Below, piece by piece: positions 60,505 through 64,000 of a stretch of DNA of 64,000 nt (position 1 is its first letter; the number at the start of each line of letters is the position of its first letter). The notes under the pieces are model-generated. The model was not told where the DNA came from. It made no database searches and was given only the letters and a program-made list of their open reading frames with translations. A program made the position numbers and the translations under genes. The stretch comes from Oribacterium sp. C9 (GTDB lineage: Bacteria; Bacillota; Clostridia; Lachnospirales; Lachnospiraceae), in assembly GCF_002007235.1 (NCBI RefSeq), contig NZ_MUHW01000015.1:1-64000 (forward strand), in the 5' to 3' direction.

Positions 60505-61797
60505 TTAATCATCCAATGTCTTTGGCCATCTTTCCTTGATAAGACTTGTCTTAAGACCGGTTTCGTTAGGCTCAAAGCAATCTGCAAGGATTTCCCATCC
60601 GAGATCAAGAGCAGCTTCCAGCGGAATGTTTACACTGAGGTCCATAAGCTTGGACTCGAACATCTCACCATACTTCAGAAGCTTGTCATCCCATGCACTC
60701 ATGGTAAAGCCCATTGACTTCTTCTCAAGACTTTCCTTGTACTGTGCATAAAGCTTGATCATACCATCCATCAGTGCACGATGGTCATCACGGGTCTTGC
60801 CGTTAACGTTCTGCTTAAGTCTGGACAGGGAACCGAATGGCTCGATGTGTCCGTTCTTTAAGTAGAACTGACCCTCTGTGATATATCCTGTATTATCAGG
60901 TACAGGGTGTGTAACGTCATCACCCGGCATGGTAGTAACACCGAGAATAGTGATGGAACCTGCGCCTTCGATGGCAACCGCCTTCTCGTAACGGGAAGCG
61001 AGCATACTGTAAAGATCTCCCGGGTAACCACGGTTTGAAGGAACCTGCTCCATGGTGATCGCGAGCTCCTTCTGAGCATCGCAGTAGCTGGTCATATCTG
61101 TAAGAAGTACAAGTACCTTCTTGCCCTCAAGAGCGAACTGCTCTGCAACGGCAAGTGACATATCAGGAACCAGTGTACTCTCAACTGTAGGATCCGCTGC
61201 AGTATGGATGAACATAACTGTGTGGCTCATAGCGCCGCCCTTTTCAAGAGTATCCTTGAAGGACAGATAGTCATCATACTTAAGACCCATACCACCGAGA
61301 ACGATTACGTCAACCTCTGCCTGAAGAGCGATTCTTGCGAGCAGCTGGTTGTAAGGTTCTCCGGATACTGAGAAGATAGGGAGCTTCTGGCTCTCTACCA
61401 GTGTATTGAAGAGGTCGATCATCGGGATACCGGTACGGATCATCTTCTTGGGAACGATACGCTTTGCCGGGTTGAATGAAGGACCACCGATATCTATCAT
61501 GTTATCCTTGAGAGCAGGTCCGTTATCTCTTGGGACACCTGCACCGTTAAAGATACGGCCTAAAAGGTGCTCTGAGAAGGACACCTGCATCGGTCTTCCG
61601 AGGAAACGTACAGGGTCGTTAGTACTTACACCCTGAGCGCCGGCGAAGACCTGAAGAGAAACCATATCACGGTCGAGCTTGATAACATTGGCATAGCTGT
61701 CACCAACCAGAGCGAGGTCTCCGTTACGGATGCCATCGGCCCTTACGGTGATAACATTGCCGACTATTGACTCAATTTTTGTATATACTTTCTGCAT
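60505..61797 (-). CDS. atpB: V-type ATP synthase subunit B (regulatory)
   Basis: A 430-residue non-catalytic B subunit. It lacks Walker A, as expected; family phrases include [59 protein letters not shown] and [18 protein letters not shown]. With A it forms the A3B3 head. It starts 8 nt after atpA. Slightly shorter than many archaeal homologues, like those of spirochaetes and Bacteroidetes. Confidence 0.94.
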   Translation of the reverse strand: MQKVYTKIESIVGNVITVRADGIRNGDLALVGDSYANVIKLDRDMVSLQVFAGAQGVSTNDPVRFLGRPMQVSFSEHLLGRIFNGAGVPRDNGPALKDNMIDIGGPSFNPAKRIVPKKMIRTGIPMIDLFNTLVESQKLPIFSVSGEPYNQLLARIALQAEVDVIVLGGMGLKYDDYLSFKDTLEKGGAMSHTVMFIHTAADPTVESTLVPDMSLAVAEQFALEGKKVLVLLTDMTSYCDAQKELAITMEQVPSNRGYPGDLYSMLASRYEKAVAIEGAGSITILGVTTMPGDDVTHPVPDNTGYITEGQFYLKNGHIEPFGSLSRLKQNVNGKTRDDHRALMDGMIKLYAQYKESLEKKSMGFTMSAWDDKLLKYGEMFESKLMDLSVNIPLEAALDLGWEILADCFEPNETGLKTSLIKERWPKTLDD

Positions 61798-61805
61798 AAG
61801 ACCTC

Positions 61806-63536
61806 CTAAGCTAATGCCTTTGATTTAAAGAAATCTGTGATCTTATTCTTCTGAGCTTCAAATTCAGGTGTTTCAAAAACAGTTCCGTGCCAATCGAGGA
61901 ATTCCTGTCTTAACTGGTTGAAGAAAGAACGGATCTCATCTTTATCTTCGAGGTCATATTTAAGCATCAATGCTTCGTAGAGAACATCGAATTCGATTCT
62001 CTGTCTCTCAGGAAGACATGCTGCGTCGATAGGATCAAATGAGTTCTGCTGCAGATATACGGCATCAAGCAGCTCACCCTTCTGATAAGTGATGTAGTCT
62101 TCTGCTGTAGTACCTTCCTCACCGATAACCTTCATCATCTGGTTGATCTCGATACTTCTGCGGAGGATTCCACGAGCCTTCTCAACGAGATCCATATCGA
62201 TGATTCCCGGATACTTTGACCATGACTCCATAGGGTCGATAGCAGGATACTTACGTGCATCGGATCTCTCACGTGAAAGTCCGTGGAAAGCACCTACGAC
62301 CTTAAGAGTTGCCTGTGTAACAGGCTCTTCGAAGTTACCGCCGGCAGGTGATACTGTACCACCGATGGTTACGGAACCGATTGAACCATCCTTCAGACGA
62401 ACCTTACCGGCTCTCTCATAGAAGGATGCGATGGTTGACTCGAGGTAAGCAGGGAAAGCTTCCTCACCAGGAATCTCCTCGAGACGTCCGCTCATCTCTC
62501 TCATGGCCTGAGCCCAACGTGATGTTGAGTCTGCAAGAAGGAGAACGTTTAATCCCATCTGTCTGTAGTACTCTGCGATAGTTACGGCTGTGTAGCAGGA
62601 TGCTTCTCTCGCTGCAACAGGCATGGAAGAAGTGTTACAGATGATAACTGTTCTTTCCATAAGTGAACGGCCTGTACGAGGGTCATCCAGCTCAGGGAAC
62701 TCTGTAAGAACTTCAACTACCTCACCGGCACGCTCTCCGCAGGCAGCGATGATAACGATATCTGCTTCACCGTTCTTAGCCTCCATGTGCTGAAGAACTG
62801 TCTTACCAGCTCCGAAAGGTCCAGGTACACAGAAGGTACCACCCTTTGCAACAGGAAGGAATGCGTCTACGCATCGAAGCTTCATGATAAGAGGCTCATC
62901 AGGCTTCAGTCTCTCTTCATAACAGCTGATAGGCTGCTTTACAGGCTGAGTGATGACCATGGAAAGCTCCTTCTCCTCTCCTGCGCCGTTTGCGATAACG
63001 CAGATGGTAGAACGAACATTGTATGAGCCCTTTTCCTTAATGGACTTAACTGTCCAGTCACTTCCCTTTAATGTGAACGGAACCATGATACGATGGGTGA
63101 AGATACCCTCCGGAACTGTTCCGATAGTGTCTCCGGCGGAAACAGAGTCTCCAACCTTTGCTACAGGAGTGAACTCCCAATCCTTGTTTGGAATAGCGTC
63201 AAGGTATACACCTCTCTGAAGGAAGAAACCACACTTTTCTGCAAGCTCAGGAAGTGGGTTCTGAAGTCCGTCATAGATCTGTGTCAGAATTCCCGGTCCC
63301 AGATCAACGCTCATCAGTTCTCCGGTGAACTCTACCGGATCCCCGATTTTGATGCCGTTTGACATCTCATAAATCTGCATACTGGCTACACCGTTAGTAA
63401 TACGGATGACCTCGCCCTTCAGACGCTTGTCATCTACAAGAATATAACCAACCTCATTCTTGCGGACAGCGCCTTCGAAGCTGACATTCGCCAAGTTACT
63501 GTTGATGCCAGTCACATGTCCTGTTACTGTTTCCAT
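61806..63536 (-). CDS. atpA: V-type ATP synthase subunit A (catalytic)
   Basis: A 576-residue catalytic A subunit. Walker A is [12 protein letters not shown] (about 235-246), Walker B region [35 protein letters not shown], and the A-specific non-homologous insert lies between (about 110-200). C-terminal helical domain contains [10 protein letters not shown]. It either makes or hydrolyses ATP coupled to ion flow across the membrane. It follows the DUF2764-like gene by 27 nt in the operon. Confidence 0.95.
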   Translation of the reverse strand: METVTGHVTGINSNLANVSFEGAVRKNEVGYILVDDKRLKGEVIRITNGVASMQIYEMSNGIKIGDPVEFTGELMSVDLGPGILTQIYDGLQNPLPELAEKCGFFLQRGVYLDAIPNKDWEFTPVAKVGDSVSAGDTIGTVPEGIFTHRIMVPFTLKGSDWTVKSIKEKGSYNVRSTICVIANGAGEEKELSMVITQPVKQPISCYEERLKPDEPLIMKLRCVDAFLPVAKGGTFCVPGPFGAGKTVLQHMEAKNGEADIVIIAACGERAGEVVEVLTEFPELDDPRTGRSLMERTVIICNTSSMPVAAREASCYTAVTIAEYYRQMGLNVLLLADSTSRWAQAMREMSGRLEEIPGEEAFPAYLESTIASFYERAGKVRLKDGSIGSVTIGGTVSPAGGNFEEPVTQATLKVVGAFHGLSRERSDARKYPAIDPMESWSKYPGIIDMDLVEKARGILRRSIEINQMMKVIGEEGTTAEDYITYQKGELLDAVYLQQNSFDPIDAACLPERQRIEFDVLYEALMLKYDLEDKDEIRSFFNQLRQEFLDWHGTVFETPEFEAQKNKITDFFKSKALA

Positions 63537-63563
63537 ATAAGTCTCCCGATAAATTTATCAAAA

Positions 63564-64000
63564 TTACAAATTGTAAACACGCTGCTGTACCTCACTGAGT
63601 AGCTGTCTGAATTCCGAAGAACCCTTGTCGTGATCAAAGCAGCCCTGACGTTCGAGTAACTTCAGCTTCACAGCATATCCGAACAATACATAATCGTCGA
63701 ACATGTGAAGACCTACAAGCTCGTCAAGCTGCTGGAACTCATAATCCAGCATGATTTTCTCTGCCTCGAGTGGGTCCTTAGCTGCCAGTGCGGAGCTTAC
63801 AACCTGAGCAGTCATGAAGTCCTTATTTGCCGGAGCGGGATAAGATTTTCCCAGTTTCATGCTTCGCTGATAATTAAGCTCTTTTGTCAGTGAACCATAA
63901 ACGCGGTTCCACTCCTTTACGAGAGGACCGTCAGTTGAAGAAAGTGTAAGGTCTCTAAGGAGCCTGTACTTATCTTCGCTTACTGTTGACACACACAAAT
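63564..64000 (-). CDS. DUF2764-like V-ATPase-associated subunit, 5' end beyond window
   Basis: The last ~145 codons of a gene that continues past base 64000; the TTG at 63998 is not a real start. Phrases GPLVKEWNRVYGSLTKELNYQRSMKLGK, DPLEAEKIMLDYEFQQLDEL and FDDYVLFGYAVKLKLLER resemble DUF2764, a protein found next to V-ATPase genes in spirochaetes and Bacteroidetes and thought to replace subunit C. No classical C or F subunit is visible in the window. Identification is by pattern memory and should be taken as probable. Confidence 0.65.
   Translation of the reverse strand, partial: LCVSTVSEDKYRLLRDLTLSSTDGPLVKEWNRVYGSLTKELNYQRSMKLGKSYPAPANKDFMTAQVVSSALAAKDPLEAEKIMLDYEFQQLDELVGLHMFDDYVLFGYAVKLKLLERQGCFDHDKGSSEFRQLLSEVQQRVYNL

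Overview
This window looks like chromosome from a moderate-GC, low-GC-Gram-positive anaerobe of the class Clostridia, most likely family Lachnospiraceae. This is inferred from the mixture of genes: CvfB, Mini-RNase III, YtrA-type GntR, GlpP antiterminator, LCP protein, V-type ATPase with a DUF2764-like subunit, and PcsB/EnvC-type murein hydrolase with FtsEX. I cannot name a genus. Nearly everything is on the minus strand, including the 16S rRNA gene whose 5' end opens the window, so the leading strand probably runs from high to low coordinates. The only convincing plus-strand genes are a secreted duplicated-domain protein (16720-17952), a lipid kinase (37029-37961) and tRNA-Ser.

Layout. 1-1140: 5' end of 16S rRNA, its long structured leader, a strong rrn promoter with an A/T-rich upstream tract, and directly behind it the eroded remains of a potassium-transport locus (TrkH fragment fused to a KdpE with an internal deletion). 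1.2-7.3 kb: an operon of an alternative sigma-70-family factor, a COG0523 GTPase, HelD and PcrA. 7.6-12.1 kb: SseB-domain protein with an overlapping small gene, HAD phosphatase, TPR-GGDEF protein. 12.4-23.7 kb: a glycerol / glycerophosphodiester block, namely a phosphodiesterase with a TRAP transporter, a divergent secreted protein, then DUF1667 protein, two flavoproteins, glycerol kinase and the GlpP antiterminator with a terminator in its own leader. 23.8-25.3 kb: two MgtC-family genes. 25.7-27.1 kb: pyrC with an attenuator leader. 27.4-29.6 kb: ferredoxin pair, thioredoxin, small membrane protein, tRNA-Thr. 29.7-38.5 kb: housekeeping genes (aroE, rlmB, mrnC, cysS, htrA, lipid kinase, ispF). 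38.6-43.4 kb: a cell-division/wall module ftsE-ftsX-murein hydrolase-carboxyl-terminal protease. 43.6-48.4 kb: CdaR-type regulator with an orphan sugar-ABC ATPase, CvfB, acyl-ACP thioesterase, MscL. 48.6-51.4 kb: GntR-controlled ABC exporter. 51.4-55.3 kb: three tRNAs (Gln, Ser, Leu), ApbE, ABC-F ATPase. 55.4-57.3 kb: LCP wall-polymer ligase. 57.5-64 kb: V-type ATPase operon, cut by the window edge.

No CRISPR array, phage or insertion sequence with a transposase is visible. The least explained signals are non-coding: a ~115-bp structured repeat present both immediately upstream of the 16S gene and beside tRNA-Gln, whose hairpins differ by compensatory base changes; a stem-loop of the same design in the leaders of the mgtC pair and of pyrC; a 121-bp element with perfect 11-bp terminal inverted repeats; and a short dispersed motif TGAC-N4-6-GTCAAAAGT.
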